Position numbers and translations under genes: made by a program
Part shown: piece by piece, positions 1 to 8,639 of the stretch
Position numbering within the stretch: position 1 is the stretch's first letter
Layout: the number at the start of each line of letters is the position of its first letter
Notes under the pieces: model-generated
Told to the model about the DNA's origin: nothing
Seen by the model: only the letters and a program-made list of their open reading frames with translations
Databases searched by the model: none
Assembly (NCBI GenBank): GCA_007280515.1
Contig: QYPL01000005.1
Span: 1-64,000 of the forward strand
Source: Sediminibacterium sp.
GTDB lineage: Bacteria; Bacteroidota; Bacteroidia; Chitinophagales; Chitinophagaceae
Direction of reading: 5' to 3'
Length of the DNA: 64,000 nucleotides

Positions 1-109
1 CGTCAAAGTCCCCAGAAGTATGCACTATCAATTCCTTGAATATTTCAAACAATTTATCAAAGGGTGATTGATTGGGAGCTTCGTATGTTTTAAACTGGAA
101 TCCTTTCAT
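1..109 (-). CDS. N-terminus of a probable VWA-domain-associated protein (partial)
   Basis: Only the first 36 codons lie in the window; the gene runs off the left edge. The start is the ATG read from the CAT at 107-109. The visible residues begin MKGFQFKTYEAP and continue with FDKLFEIFKELIVHTSGD. From memory this resembles the N-terminus of a Bacteroidota VWA-domain protein family whose members open with MKGF and carry a leucine-rich helix followed by HTSGD. The VWA domain itself is outside the window, so the family call is an inference. The next gene on the other strand begins at 261, so 110-260 is a divergent intergenic stretch in which I see no clear feature. Confidence 0.45.
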   Translation of the reverse strand, partial: MKGFQFKTYEAPNQSPFDKLFEIFKELIVHTSGDFD

Positions 110-260
110 TTTTTACCAATTAGGCGGGTGTAAATTTACTTGTAAAAACCGAGTTTTGAGCAATTTGTTTAAGGCTCAGATGGAACAGAAGGCAGTATTC
201 AAAAACAAACGAATTCGATTGGCCAAGATGCCCTATTTTTGAAGCCTAAAACAAAACAAA

Positions 261-485
261 ATGGCTACTAAAATTACAATTAACAATAACGGGTCAATTA
301 AAGTTGAGGGCGATTTCACTATTGAAGATCGTAGTGGAAATACTTACGATTTAGCAGGAAGAGAAGTCATTGGACTTTGTCGTTGTGGTTTAAGCAAAAA
401 CAAACCTTTTTGCGATGGTGCCCATAATGGCAACTTCACACATGAGGCTGCTGCTTTCGCGCTTCCTCCTAAAAAAACAGTTTAA
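261..485 (+). CDS. CDGSH iron-sulfur domain protein
   Basis: A 74-residue mitoNEET-like protein. The CDGSH signature is complete: C40, C42, C51 and H55 in [16 protein letters not shown] are the expected three-Cys, one-His ligands of a redox-active [2Fe-2S] cluster. The N-terminal 30 residues form the short beta region typical of stand-alone bacterial CDGSH proteins, and there is no membrane anchor, so it is probably cytosolic. The exact role (electron transfer or cluster transfer) is not known for these small bacterial members. It is convergent with the broken alcohol dehydrogenase gene, with only 15 bases between their stops. The family assignment is secure; the physiological role is open. 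Confidence 0.93.
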   Translation: MATKITINNNGSIKVEGDFTIEDRSGNTYDLAGREVIGLCRCGLSKNKPFCDGAHNGNFTHEAAAFALPPKKTV

Positions 486-500
486 TACTGAATATTGTAA

Positions 501-1550
501 TTAGCTTTTCAAACTAGCTAAGTCAATTACAAAACGGTATTTCACATCTCCTTTTAACATTCTTGTATAGGCTTCATTGATGTCTTGCATAGGTATAATT
601 TCTATGTCTGAGACAATATTGTGCTCGGCACAATAATCAAGCATCTCTTGTGTTTCTTGCATACCACCTATAGAAGAACCTATTACACTTCTTCTATTAG
701 TGACTAATGAAAAAGGCTGCACTTTTGGAGATTCTATCGGAAGGCCTACCACCATTAACTTTCCGTTGGTAGCTAATAAATTTAAATAAGTTGTAAAATC
801 GTGATTGGCAGAAATGGCATCTAAGATTACATCAAAATAACTATTGTATTTTTTCATAGCAGCTGCATCGGTGCTAATTAAAAAATGAGTAGCCCCTAAT
901 TTTTTAGCATCGGCCTCTTTGGAAGGTGAAGTACTAATAACAGTTACTTCTGCTCCAAATGAAACGGCGAACTTTACTCCCATATGGCCTAGTCCACCTA
1001 ATCCTACAACGGCTACCTTCATTCCTTTTTTAACACCTGCAAAGACTAATGGAGAATAAGTAGTAATACCTGCACATAATAAAGGTGCCACTGCAGCTAA
1101 ATCTAATTTAGGTGAAACGTGCAATGTGTAACGCTGGTCAACTACTATTTGTGTTGAATAGCCACCCATGGTAATACCAGATCCGTTTCTTTCTTTAGCG
1201 TTATAAGTACCTGTCATGCCTTCTGCACAGTATTGTTCCAAACTCTCTTGACAATTCTTACAAGTTCTACAACTATCTACCATTACACCCACACCTGCTA
1301 AATCGCCTATCTTGAATTTACTTACACTGCTTCCCACAGCGCTTACCTTACCAACAATTTCGTGGCCTGGCACCATAGGATAAACAGATCCGCCCCATTC
1401 GTTTTTGGCTTGGTGTAAGTCGCTATGACAAACGCCACAATATAAAATTTATACATGAACATCGTTTTCACCTAAGGTTCTTCTTTCAAAAGAATAAGCT
1501 TCTAAAGGGGTTGTAGCATTTAATGCTGCGTATGATTGGGTATGGGACAT
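501..1550 (-). pseudogene. Zn-dependent alcohol dehydrogenase interrupted by an in-frame stop
   Basis: Read from the ATG at 1548-1550 this is a full-length, 349-residue medium-chain dehydrogenase of the YahK/cinnamyl-alcohol-dehydrogenase type. Codon 34 (1449-1451) is TAA. The residues around it, DVHV then ILYCGVCHSDLH, are exactly what the family has, normally joined by a Glu, so a single GAA-to-TAA change explains it. Downstream everything is intact: GHE at about 62-64, the structural zinc cysteines C94, C97, C100 and C108, and a GLGGLG Rossmann loop near 182. Translation from the next ATG (1374-1376) would omit the catalytic-zinc Cys in GVCH, so that product should be inactive. It is either a recent pseudogene, a stop that is read through, or a sequencing or assembly error. 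Confidence 0.85.
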
Positions 1551-1635
1551 GTTGTTAATTTGAGTGTTAAAGTTAAGCAAGTATTTATGAGCAACCTTGG
1601 TATTTATTTATTTTTTTAAAAATCTTATATTAAAT

Positions 1636-1679
1636 TTAGGCATTATTATACTTCAAATTAGGCAACTTAATACTTCAAT
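1636..1679. repeat. Two tandem 22-bp repeats upstream of the DUF2461 gene
   Basis: Two adjacent 22-base units at 1636-1657 and 1658-1679 both begin TTAGGCA and both contain ATACTTCAA. They match at about 17 of 22 positions. The second unit ends 9 bases before the ATG at 1689. A 22-bp period equals two helical turns, which would place two protein contacts on the same DNA face. A regulatory role is inferred. Confidence 0.5.
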
Positions 1680-1688
1680 GCATAATCT

Positions 1689-2351
1689 ATGATTCAATCT
1701 ACTACCCTGCAATTTTTAAAAGCACTCAAAAAGAATAACAATAGAGATTGGTTTGAAAAAAATAGGCCTAAGTATGAGAATGCTAAACAAGACTACTTAA
1801 CATTTGTAACTGAAGTGCTTGATGGGATGAAGTTAAGAGACAAAACCCTTGAATTTTTAGAACCTAAGCAATGTGTTTTTAGAATAAACAGAGATGTTCG
1901 GTTTAGTAAAAACAAGGACCCCTATAAAACCAATTTTGGTGCAAGCTTTAGCAAGGGGGCCAAAAAAGTGGACTGCGCAGGCTATTATTTTCATTTAGAG
2001 CCAGGGGCCTGTTTTATTGGAGGCGGCTTATGGATGCCCATGGCACCTGAATTAAAAAAGCTAAGACAAGAAATTGATTATTGCTTTAAAGAATTTAAAG
2101 GCATAGTGAATGAGAAAAAATTTAAAACTAATTACGGTACCTTAACCGAAACTGAAAAATTAGTAAGGCCTCCTAAGGGCTATGAGCTAGATAACCCTGC
2201 CATTGAATTTTTGAAATTAAAAAGTTTTGTAGCCACTATGGAAATTAGCGATGCCGATGTTTTAAATAAAAACCTAGTAAAAAAAGTGATTACTTGTTTT
2301 GAATCCATGACTCCCCTTATTCATTTTATGAATAAGGCTATTGATTTATAA
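1689..2351 (+). CDS. DUF2461 family protein
   Basis: 220 residues, the usual length of DUF2461 (TIGR02453) proteins. Family hallmarks are visible: an N-terminal NRDWFEKNRPKYENAK block (about 18-33), a central RINRDVRFSKNKDPYKTNFG block (about 67-85), and a YYFHLEP...GGGLWMP stretch (about 99-118). The family is widespread in bacteria and fungi and has no established biochemical function. There is no signal peptide or membrane segment, so it is probably cytosolic. It is convergent with glpD. Two 22-bp direct repeats lie directly before the start and could be its operator. Family call firm, function unknown. Confidence 0.9.
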   Translation: MIQSTTLQFLKALKKNNNRDWFEKNRPKYENAKQDYLTFVTEVLDGMKLRDKTLEFLEPKQCVFRINRDVRFSKNKDPYKTNFGASFSKGAKKVDCAGYYFHLEPGACFIGGGLWMPMAPELKKLRQEIDYCFKEFKGIVNEKKFKTNYGTLTETEKLVRPPKGYELDNPAIEFLKLKSFVATMEISDADVLNKNLVKKVITCFESMTPLIHFMNKAIDL

Positions 2352-2364
2352 ATATTTTTTGAAT

Positions 2365-3882
2365 TTATTTTAAAATATATTGCCCTGCTAATTCGGTAAA
2401 GCTTTTTACTTCTGCAGCTTCCCAACTTTTATCTTTTTGTAAATAAATTGCCATTATACTAGCTACCATGGGTGCTATTTCTATGGCTAGTCTAGCATCT
2501 AAAAATAATAATCTAATTCTTCTGGCTAAAATATCTTCTATGCAAATAGCCATTTCAAATTTTACGGCGTATACTATTTCTGCTTTTATAAAAGGGTATT
2601 TAGTATGAATTTTTTCGGCTAATGATGCATCATCTTTTAAAATTTCTTGGATTCTATTTTCTTTCTCAAGCTCATCACCTATTTGAGTATTTGCAGTGCT
2701 ACATTTTTCTTTATTTAATTTTCCGATAAAGGCAGCATTGTCTACTGCGTCAGCGGCCATTTTTCTATAAGTGGTCCATTTACCCCCTGTAATAGTAATG
2801 AGCCCGCTTAGCGATACGCTTAAATGATGTTCACGCGAAATAAGTGCCGAGCTAACTTTAGTTTTTTGTTTCACTAGTGGGCGTAAGCCAACATATACAG
2901 TATTAATATCGGCTCTTGTAATGAGTGTTGTACAATACCTATTAATATGTTTTATGATAAATTCTATTTCTTCTTCTAATGGTTTTGGTTCAAATGAAAC
3001 AGTATCAACGGGCGTATCTGTAGTACCTAAAACAATTTTATCATGCCAAGGCACAGCAAATAAAACACGGCCATCATCTGTTTTAGGAATCATCATGGCA
3101 TCAATACCTGGAAAAAATTTAGCATCTACTACTAAATGAATTCCTTGGGAAGGACTTACTAAATCATCTTCTGTATAATCATCCATTTGTACAACCGCAT
3201 TAGTGAAAACTCCAGTGGCATTAACTACCACCTTTGTTTTAAGTGAATATTTTTTTTCACTTAGTACATCTAAACATTCTACCCCTGTAATTTTATCATT
3301 GTTTTTTATAAAGCCTGTGGCCTTGCAATAGTTAATAACCGTAGCGCCTTTTTTAATAGCAGTGGCTGCTATTTCAATAGCCAACCCGCTATCGTTGAAC
3401 TGACCATCATAATATAATATACCTCCCGCTAATTTTTCGGCATTAATGGAAGGAAGGTGAGCCACTGTTTCTTTTTTAGAAAGTATTTGCGTATCACCTA
3501 ATGATAATTTACCAGAAAGTAAATCGTATACTTTTAACCCAAGGCCATAAAATAATTTCTCCCACCCACTAAATACGGGTACAATAAATGTTTGCACCGA
3601 TGTTAAGTGTGGAGCATTTTTTAATAGGTAGCCTCTTTCACGCAATGCTTCTCTTACTAATTTAATATTACCTTTTTCTAAATACCTTACACCCCCGTGT
3701 ACTAATTTTGTAGACCTACTTGAAGTGCCCTTGGCAAAATCATGTCCTTCTATAAGTAAGGTTTTGTAACCTCTTAATGAAGCGTCTAGTGCGGTGCCTA
3801 GTCCTGTAGCGCCTCCTCCTATTATAATAATGTCCCAAATAGTATCGGTTTCAAGAGCTTGTAATTGTTCGCTTCGGTTCAT
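2365..3882 (-). CDS. glpD: FAD-dependent glycerol-3-phosphate dehydrogenase
   Basis: Oxidises glycerol-3-phosphate to dihydroxyacetone phosphate and passes electrons to the quinone pool at the inner face of the membrane. The 505-residue length is typical. The N-terminal FAD-binding motif GGGATGLG lies at about 22-29, followed by the GlpD signature GTSSRSTKLVHGGVRYLE (about 52-69). The C-terminal helical domain (about 395-505) is present. No glpK or glpF is visible nearby, so the gene stands alone. It is divergent from the beta-propeller gene at 3972, with an 89-base intergenic region. Nothing unusual in the coding sequence. Confidence 0.93.
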   Translation of the reverse strand: MNRSEQLQALETDTIWDIIIIGGGATGLGTALDASLRGYKTLLIEGHDFAKGTSSRSTKLVHGGVRYLEKGNIKLVREALRERGYLLKNAPHLTSVQTFIVPVFSGWEKLFYGLGLKVYDLLSGKLSLGDTQILSKKETVAHLPSINAEKLAGGILYYDGQFNDSGLAIEIAATAIKKGATVINYCKATGFIKNNDKITGVECLDVLSEKKYSLKTKVVVNATGVFTNAVVQMDDYTEDDLVSPSQGIHLVVDAKFFPGIDAMMIPKTDDGRVLFAVPWHDKIVLGTTDTPVDTVSFEPKPLEEEIEFIIKHINRYCTTLITRADINTVYVGLRPLVKQKTKVSSALISREHHLSVSLSGLITITGGKWTTYRKMAADAVDNAAFIGKLNKEKCSTANTQIGDELEKENRIQEILKDDASLAEKIHTKYPFIKAEIVYAVKFEMAICIEDILARRIRLLFLDARLAIEIAPMVASIMAIYLQKDKSWEAAEVKSFTELAGQYILK

Positions 3883-3971
3883 ACTATTTGTTAAAAGAGT
3901 ACTACAAAATTACTTATATTTATTAGTATTAAAAATGATCTTATTCATAGGTCTAAAGTATTAACCAAAAA

Positions 3972-4907
3972 ATGACTCCCATGAAAATTATTGTAAACTT
4001 CCTATGCTTTTGCTTTTTAGCGCTTCAACTAAATGCTCAAATTCCAGAAGGTAAAACAGTCACTAGTTCTTTGTATATATATACGCTTGAAACTGGTAAA
4101 GCGGAACCTATTCTAAAAGAAAAAAGACATTTTGAAGCGCCCAATTGGTCTCATGATGGTCAATTTTTATTAATTAATGCATCGGGTATATTAGAAAGAG
4201 TAAGTATTAAAGGAGAAAAACTAGGTGTACTTCCAACAGGCGATATAACTAATGCCAATAACGACCATGGCTATACTTTTGATGGTAAAACTTTATTTAT
4301 ATCAAGCAGTTTACCTTCAGTTAAAGAAGGCTCTTCCTTTATTTTTAAAGTGGCTAGTGAAGGGGGCAGTCCTATGAGACTTACTGCCAACACCCCTTCT
4401 TACTGGCATGGTGTTTCACCCAATGGTAAAACTATTGTCTATTGTGCGGAGCGTGGTGGCAATTATGATGTGTATGCCATGAGTACTGAGGGCGGTGCGG
4501 AAACAAGATTAACAGATGCAGAAGGTTTGGATGATGGTCCTGAATATAGTCCTGATGGAAAATATATTTATATGAATTCTTTTAGAACAGGCAAGATGCA
4601 AATTTGGAGAATGCGTCCCGATGGATCTAAGCCAGAGCAAGTAACTTTTGATAATCATTCTAATTGGTTTGCACATATTAGTCCTAATAGCAAACAAGCC
4701 ACTATTATAAGTTATATGGAAGACCAAGGGCAGAAGCATCCCTTTGGTATGCAAGTGAAATTAAGGCTAGTTAACCTAGAAGATAAAACCATCAAGGATT
4801 TAACAGAACCATTCTTTGGAGGTCAGGGTACGATCAATGTTCCTTCTTGGTCACCCGATGGTAAGAAGTTTGCTTTTGTTAGATACGAATTAGAAGACAA
4901 AAAATAA
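3972..4907 (+). CDS. Secreted TolB-like beta-propeller protein
   Basis: 311 residues with an N-terminal signal peptide ending around LQLNAQ, so exported to the periplasm or beyond. The mature part contains repeated PD40/WD40-like blades. Typical blade motifs are APNWSHDGQFLL, GVSPNGKTIVYCAE, EYSPDGKYIYMN, HISPNSKQATII and PSWSPDGKKFAFV. These match the C-terminal propeller of TolB, but the TolB N-terminal domain is missing, so this is a stand-alone propeller rather than TolB. In Bacteroidota such proteins are often annotated as hypothetical or as transporter-associated; the ligand is unknown. The ATG at 3972 is followed by another at codon 4 that could also be the start. Its stop codon abuts that of the next, convergent gene with no base between. 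Confidence 0.82.
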   Translation: MTPMKIIVNFLCFCFLALQLNAQIPEGKTVTSSLYIYTLETGKAEPILKEKRHFEAPNWSHDGQFLLINASGILERVSIKGEKLGVLPTGDITNANNDHGYTFDGKTLFISSSLPSVKEGSSFIFKVASEGGSPMRLTANTPSYWHGVSPNGKTIVYCAERGGNYDVYAMSTEGGAETRLTDAEGLDDGPEYSPDGKYIYMNSFRTGKMQIWRMRPDGSKPEQVTFDNHSNWFAHISPNSKQATIISYMEDQGQKHPFGMQVKLRLVNLEDKTIKDLTEPFFGGQGTINVPSWSPDGKKFAFVRYELEDKK

Positions 4908-6299
4908 CTACATTATTCTCATTCCAATTGGATCCCACAAAATAGGTTTATTTTGTTGTGCACTTAAATTACAAGCAATGGCAGGTGCTGCAGCTCTTAA
5001 ACCAAATGAGGCATCTTCATAAATTTTGCTACCTGTTCTAATGGCATTGAAAAATACTATCATGTGGTCTAATCTATCATCGTAATTATTTGGGGCTTCA
5101 AATTTAGTTTCTTTTCCTAAGTCATAGCCACCATTTGTATCATTGCCATACTCCGACTGATACCACTTTTTAAAATCTTCTTTTTGTTTATTAGAAAAAC
5201 TTTCAAAAGAATCATAACCACCATAACCTGGTACAGCGCGTCTTTTCAAGGTTTTTACCACTAAGCCATTCCCAAAGGATTCTATCACGCCCTCTGTTCC
5301 AATTAATTTAATGCCAAAGGGTCCCTTACCTTCTCCGTCTGTTAAGTTTACTCTTGTCACCACATGAAATGCATTGTGTTTCTCAGTGGTTTTATAATTC
5401 ATCACGGCATTAATAATATCAAAAGAGTCTCTGCCATCTTTCCATAATTTTAAATCGGCAATGCTCATAATTTTTTCAGGACCCACCGCACCCGTTACGG
5501 TATGTATACCTGTTAGTAAATGCACAATTAAATCTCCAGCAGCGCCTGTTCCATAAGCACCATAATTACGCCATCTGAAAAAACGCTTTGCTTCAAAAGG
5601 CACTTTAGGGGCATTACCTAAGAAGGTATCAAAGTCAATGGTTTCAGGGGAGGCGTCTGTTGGAATAGAATAAGCCCAAGCACCTCTTGCATCGGAGCGG
5701 TCACAAAACGATTCTATCATCGTTAACTCACCAATAGTGCCTGCGGCCAATAACCTTTTGGCTTCTAATATACCTACGGAGCTCGCCATTTGACTTCCCA
5801 CTTGAAATACTTTACCCGTTTCTTTCTGTGCATTGATTATACCCCAGCCTTGTTCAATTTTTTGAACCATTGGTTTTTCACAATACACATGTTTGCCAGC
5901 AAGCATCGCATCAATTGAAATTTTTTGATGCCAATGATCAGGGGTACATATTAAAACTGCATCAACATCTTTACGTGCTAATAATTCTCTATAGTCTTGC
6001 GTAGTGAATAAGTTATTACCCCAGGTTTCTTTAGCGCCCTCTAAGCGGCCTTTGTATAGGTCACAAACAGCTACTATTTCTACGCCTGGTACTTTTAATG
6101 CCGTATTGGTATCGTAATGTCCAATAATACCAGAGCCTATTAAGCCAATTCTAATTTTATCGTTGGCAGCTACCTTAATTTTTGAATTTAAAATAGAAGC
6201 AGCGCTTGTATTTGTATTTGCGCTAGCAGCATTGCCTACAGCCAATAATGCCATAGAGCCTCCAATGTTTTTGATAAAATTTCTACGATTATTACTCAT
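4908..6299 (-). CDS. Tat-exported Gfo/Idh/MocA family oxidoreductase
   Basis: A 463-residue NAD(P)-dependent oxidoreductase of the Gfo/Idh/MocA superfamily. The N-terminus NRRNFIKNIGG followed by a hydrophobic Ala-rich stretch is a twin-arginine signal, so it is exported already folded with its cofactor. The Rossmann motif GLIGSGIIGHYDTN lies at about 52-65, and the EKP catalytic-region motif is in GKHVYCEKPM (about 135-144). The family often acts on sugars and sugar derivatives, and secreted Bacteroidota paralogues are common near carbohydrate genes. No sugar-degradation genes flank this copy, so its substrate cannot be told. Convergent with the beta-propeller gene. Confidence 0.9.
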   Translation of the reverse strand: MSNNRRNFIKNIGGSMALLAVGNAASANTNTSAASILNSKIKVAANDKIRIGLIGSGIIGHYDTNTALKVPGVEIVAVCDLYKGRLEGAKETWGNNLFTTQDYRELLARKDVDAVLICTPDHWHQKISIDAMLAGKHVYCEKPMVQKIEQGWGIINAQKETGKVFQVGSQMASSVGILEAKRLLAAGTIGELTMIESFCDRSDARGAWAYSIPTDASPETIDFDTFLGNAPKVPFEAKRFFRWRNYGAYGTGAAGDLIVHLLTGIHTVTGAVGPEKIMSIADLKLWKDGRDSFDIINAVMNYKTTEKHNAFHVVTRVNLTDGEGKGPFGIKLIGTEGVIESFGNGLVVKTLKRRAVPGYGGYDSFESFSNKQKEDFKKWYQSEYGNDTNGGYDLGKETKFEAPNNYDDRLDHMIVFFNAIRTGSKIYEDASFGLRAAAPAIACNLSAQQNKPILWDPIGMRIM

Positions 6300-6533
6300 G
6301 ATTTTCTGGTTTTAAGTATGGATAAATTCTCTATCGTAAATCTATTAATAAAAGTTTGAATTTTTATATAATTTTCTTACCCTTTACATAAGCGGTTTAA
6401 TGGTTTCACCAGGCTAACTATTTGAAGCGCAAGGGTATGGGTCATAATCAAAGAATGAATAAAGGCATTAACAAGCTATTGAACTATCTTTACGACATTA
6501 CAAGCAATCACATTGTAAGCAACCTATTAGCAT

Positions 6534-7787
6534 ATGAAATGGAGCCTTATTAAATTATCCTTCTTAGTTTCTTTATTTATTTCAACAGCATTAACTGCGC
6601 AGGATAGTACCCTAGGCCACCAGTCAACGCATAAAAAAAATATTTTTACTTTGGTTTTGTACAAACAACCAGGTTTAGACTCCATGGTGGACTTTGTGGA
6701 TGGCTTGTACCGTGTTTTGAAAATAAATAAGCTACGCAGCCAAGATGAAAAGCAGCATAAAACCTTAATTACTTTTATTCCTGCTCCTGAATACAGCCTT
6801 GTAACTGGTTTCGCTACTTCGCTGAATGCAGACATTATTTTTCCCACTAAAAATAGTACCGATAATCACTCAAGTGTTTCTTCTACCTTAAAATATACCC
6901 AAAATAAACAAGTCATTACACAAGTAGTTTCTAATTTTTGGATGAAGAACAATGCTTATAAAATTACTACCGATTGGAATTATTTAAAATTTCCTCAAAA
7001 AGATTTTGGTTTAGGAAGTGGCAGCAATTTGAAATTATTTAACAATTTGGATTACTCTTATATTAAAATGCATCAATCTATTGTTAAAAGAATTGCCCCT
7101 AACTTATATTTTGGACCGGGCTTAAACATAGACTACCATTGGAATATAACAGATACTACTAAAATAAATAAACCTTTAGTAGGCTTTAATGAATATGGTT
7201 TTACAAAAAAGTCTAGTTCTATTGGAGTAACACTTAATTTGTTATATGACACTAGAAAACAAATTACAAATCCTGCCCCTAATAGTAGTTATTTGAATTT
7301 AATTTATCGTAATAATGCAAAATTTTTAGGAAGCGATCAGAATTGGCAGTCTATTACACTCGACTATAGAAAATACATTCCTTTTCCAATGGGTAGTAAA
7401 AATATTTTAGCGTTTTGGTCTTATAATGTTTTTACCATTAAGGGTAAACAACCCTATCTAGATTTACCCTCCACCGCTGCAGATACTTATAACAACACAG
7501 GCAGGGGTTATATACTAGGCAGGTTTAGAGGAGATAAATTAGTTTTTGCTGAATCTGAATATCGTTTCGGTATTACGGAGAATGGACTTTTAGGTGGAGT
7601 TGTATTTGCCAATATGCAATCTGTTTCAGAGCAGCAGGGCAAACCATTACAAAGTATTTTACCTGGTTATGGTGCAGGTATTCGTATTAAATTAAGCAAA
7701 CATTCCAATACCAATGTTGCCATAGATTATGGAATTGGGCAAGGAGGTTCAAAGGGCATATTTATGAACCTGGGAGAAGTGTTCTAA
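6534..7787 (+). CDS. BamA/TamA-like (D15) outer-membrane protein
   Basis: 417 residues with a cleavable signal peptide (MKWSLIKLSFLVSLFISTALTAQ). The body is rich in alternating hydrophobic/polar strands separated by short turns, for example YLNLIYRNNAKFLG and YRKYIPFPMGSKNILAFWSY. This is the pattern of the surface-antigen (D15/Omp85) barrel. I see no POTRA domains, and the length is too short for BamA. It is therefore a POTRA-less Omp85-like barrel of unknown cargo. Its 3' end overlaps the convergent VF530 gene by 26 bases. Barrel assignment likely; role unknown. Confidence 0.75.
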   Translation: MKWSLIKLSFLVSLFISTALTAQDSTLGHQSTHKKNIFTLVLYKQPGLDSMVDFVDGLYRVLKINKLRSQDEKQHKTLITFIPAPEYSLVTGFATSLNADIIFPTKNSTDNHSSVSSTLKYTQNKQVITQVVSNFWMKNNAYKITTDWNYLKFPQKDFGLGSGSNLKLFNNLDYSYIKMHQSIVKRIAPNLYFGPGLNIDYHWNITDTTKINKPLVGFNEYGFTKKSSSIGVTLNLLYDTRKQITNPAPNSSYLNLIYRNNAKFLGSDQNWQSITLDYRKYIPFPMGSKNILAFWSYNVFTIKGKQPYLDLPSTAADTYNNTGRGYILGRFRGDKLVFAESEYRFGITENGLLGGVVFANMQSVSEQQGKPLQSILPGYGAGIRIKLSKHSNTNVAIDYGIGQGGSKGIFMNLGEVF

Positions 7788-7986
7788 TATACAACTGCTC
7801 TACCTTGGTGCGTGCCCAAGGCGTTTTACGTAAAAACTTTAAGCTGGATTGAATGCTGGGGTTGCTATTAAAGCAATTAATGGGGATATGCTGTCCAAGG
7901 TCCTCCCAGCCGAAATACTTCACTAGTTCAGTGACTATATATTCCAGGGTTTTGCCATGTAAAGGATCGTTGGAAGCTTGTTGCAT
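7762..7986 (-). CDS. VF530 (DUF2132) family DNA-binding protein
   Basis: 74 residues from the ATG at 7984-7986 (MQQASNDPLHGKTLE). A longer reading from 8055 adds 23 residues that overlap the divergent pseudouridine synthase gene and do not look like this family, so I prefer the shorter start. The conserved block NDPLHGKTLEYIVTELVKYF (about 6-25), followed by CFNSNPSIQSSLKFLRKTPWAR, is diagnostic for VF530, a small helical fold reported to bind DNA. Function in the cell is unclear. The 3' end overlaps the D15-like gene by 26 bases on the opposite strand. Confidence 0.88.
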   Translation of the reverse strand: MQQASNDPLHGKTLEYIVTELVKYFGWEDLGQHIPINCFNSNPSIQSSLKFLRKTPWARTKVEQLYIRTLLPGS

Positions 7987-8011
7987 ATGCAATATTAAGT
8001 AATTTGCTGCT

Positions 8012-8608
8012 ATGCATGCCCATCGATATTTTATAGTGTATAAGCCAGTAAACATGGTTTCTCAATTTGTAAGCACACATCAAGTTAATTTATTGCATCA
8101 ATTAAACTTTGCATTTCCTGAAGGTACCCATGCCATTGGCAGATTAGATCAAAATTCAGAAGGTTTATTATTACTCACTACTAATAAAAAAATTACCAAG
8201 CTTTTATTTCAAGGGCCTGTGCCGCATAATAGAACCTACTTGGTCCAAGTAAAAAATACTGTTGAAGCTGATACGGTAAAAAAATTAGCTGGTGGCATTG
8301 CCATTAGCGCCAACAATGGACAAATTTTTAAAACTACTCCTTGTTTGGTAAAAAAAATAGATAGCCCCCTTAATTTGGCTGAGGTAGAAAAACCCTTGCA
8401 TAAAAATGCAGAAAATTCTTGGTTGGAAATTACTTTAACCGAAGGAAGGTTTCATCAAGTGCGTAAGATGGTGGCTGCTGTAAATCATAAATGTATTCGA
8501 CTTATTAGAACAAGTATTGAAGATATTCATATTGGCACCATGCAACCAGGCGAGGTGATAGAATTCAATGAAAACGATTTTTTTAGACTACTTAAACTAA
8601 ACGCCTAA
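8012..8608 (+). CDS. rluE: RluE/RsuA-type rRNA pseudouridine synthase
   Basis: 198 residues. It isomerises a uridine in rRNA to pseudouridine. The catalytic motif GRLDQNSEGLLLLTTN (about 43-58) contains the essential Asp of the RsuA/RluB/RluE/RluF family, and the C-terminal RFHQVRKMVAAVNH block is also typical. There is no N-terminal S4 RNA-binding domain; the protein starts directly with YFIVYKP, which is the RluE architecture. Assignment to RluE rather than another family member rests on this and on length, so target specificity (23S position) is inferred. Its start lies 25 bases from the divergent VF530 start. Confidence 0.88.
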   Translation: MHAHRYFIVYKPVNMVSQFVSTHQVNLLHQLNFAFPEGTHAIGRLDQNSEGLLLLTTNKKITKLLFQGPVPHNRTYLVQVKNTVEADTVKKLAGGIAISANNGQIFKTTPCLVKKIDSPLNLAEVEKPLHKNAENSWLEITLTEGRFHQVRKMVAAVNHKCIRLIRTSIEDIHIGTMQPGEVIEFNENDFFRLLKLNA

Positions 8609-8639
8609 AATTTCTGTGTTAAATTTTAAATTGCTGTAT

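Noticed and set aside
6527..6847. 106-codon minus-strand frame overlapping the start of the D15-like gene
   Set aside because: The plus-strand frame has a signal peptide and barrel pattern; the reverse frame has no family resemblance.
7987..8055. N-terminal extension of VF530
   Set aside because: Overlaps the divergent pseudouridine synthase and lacks similarity to the family.
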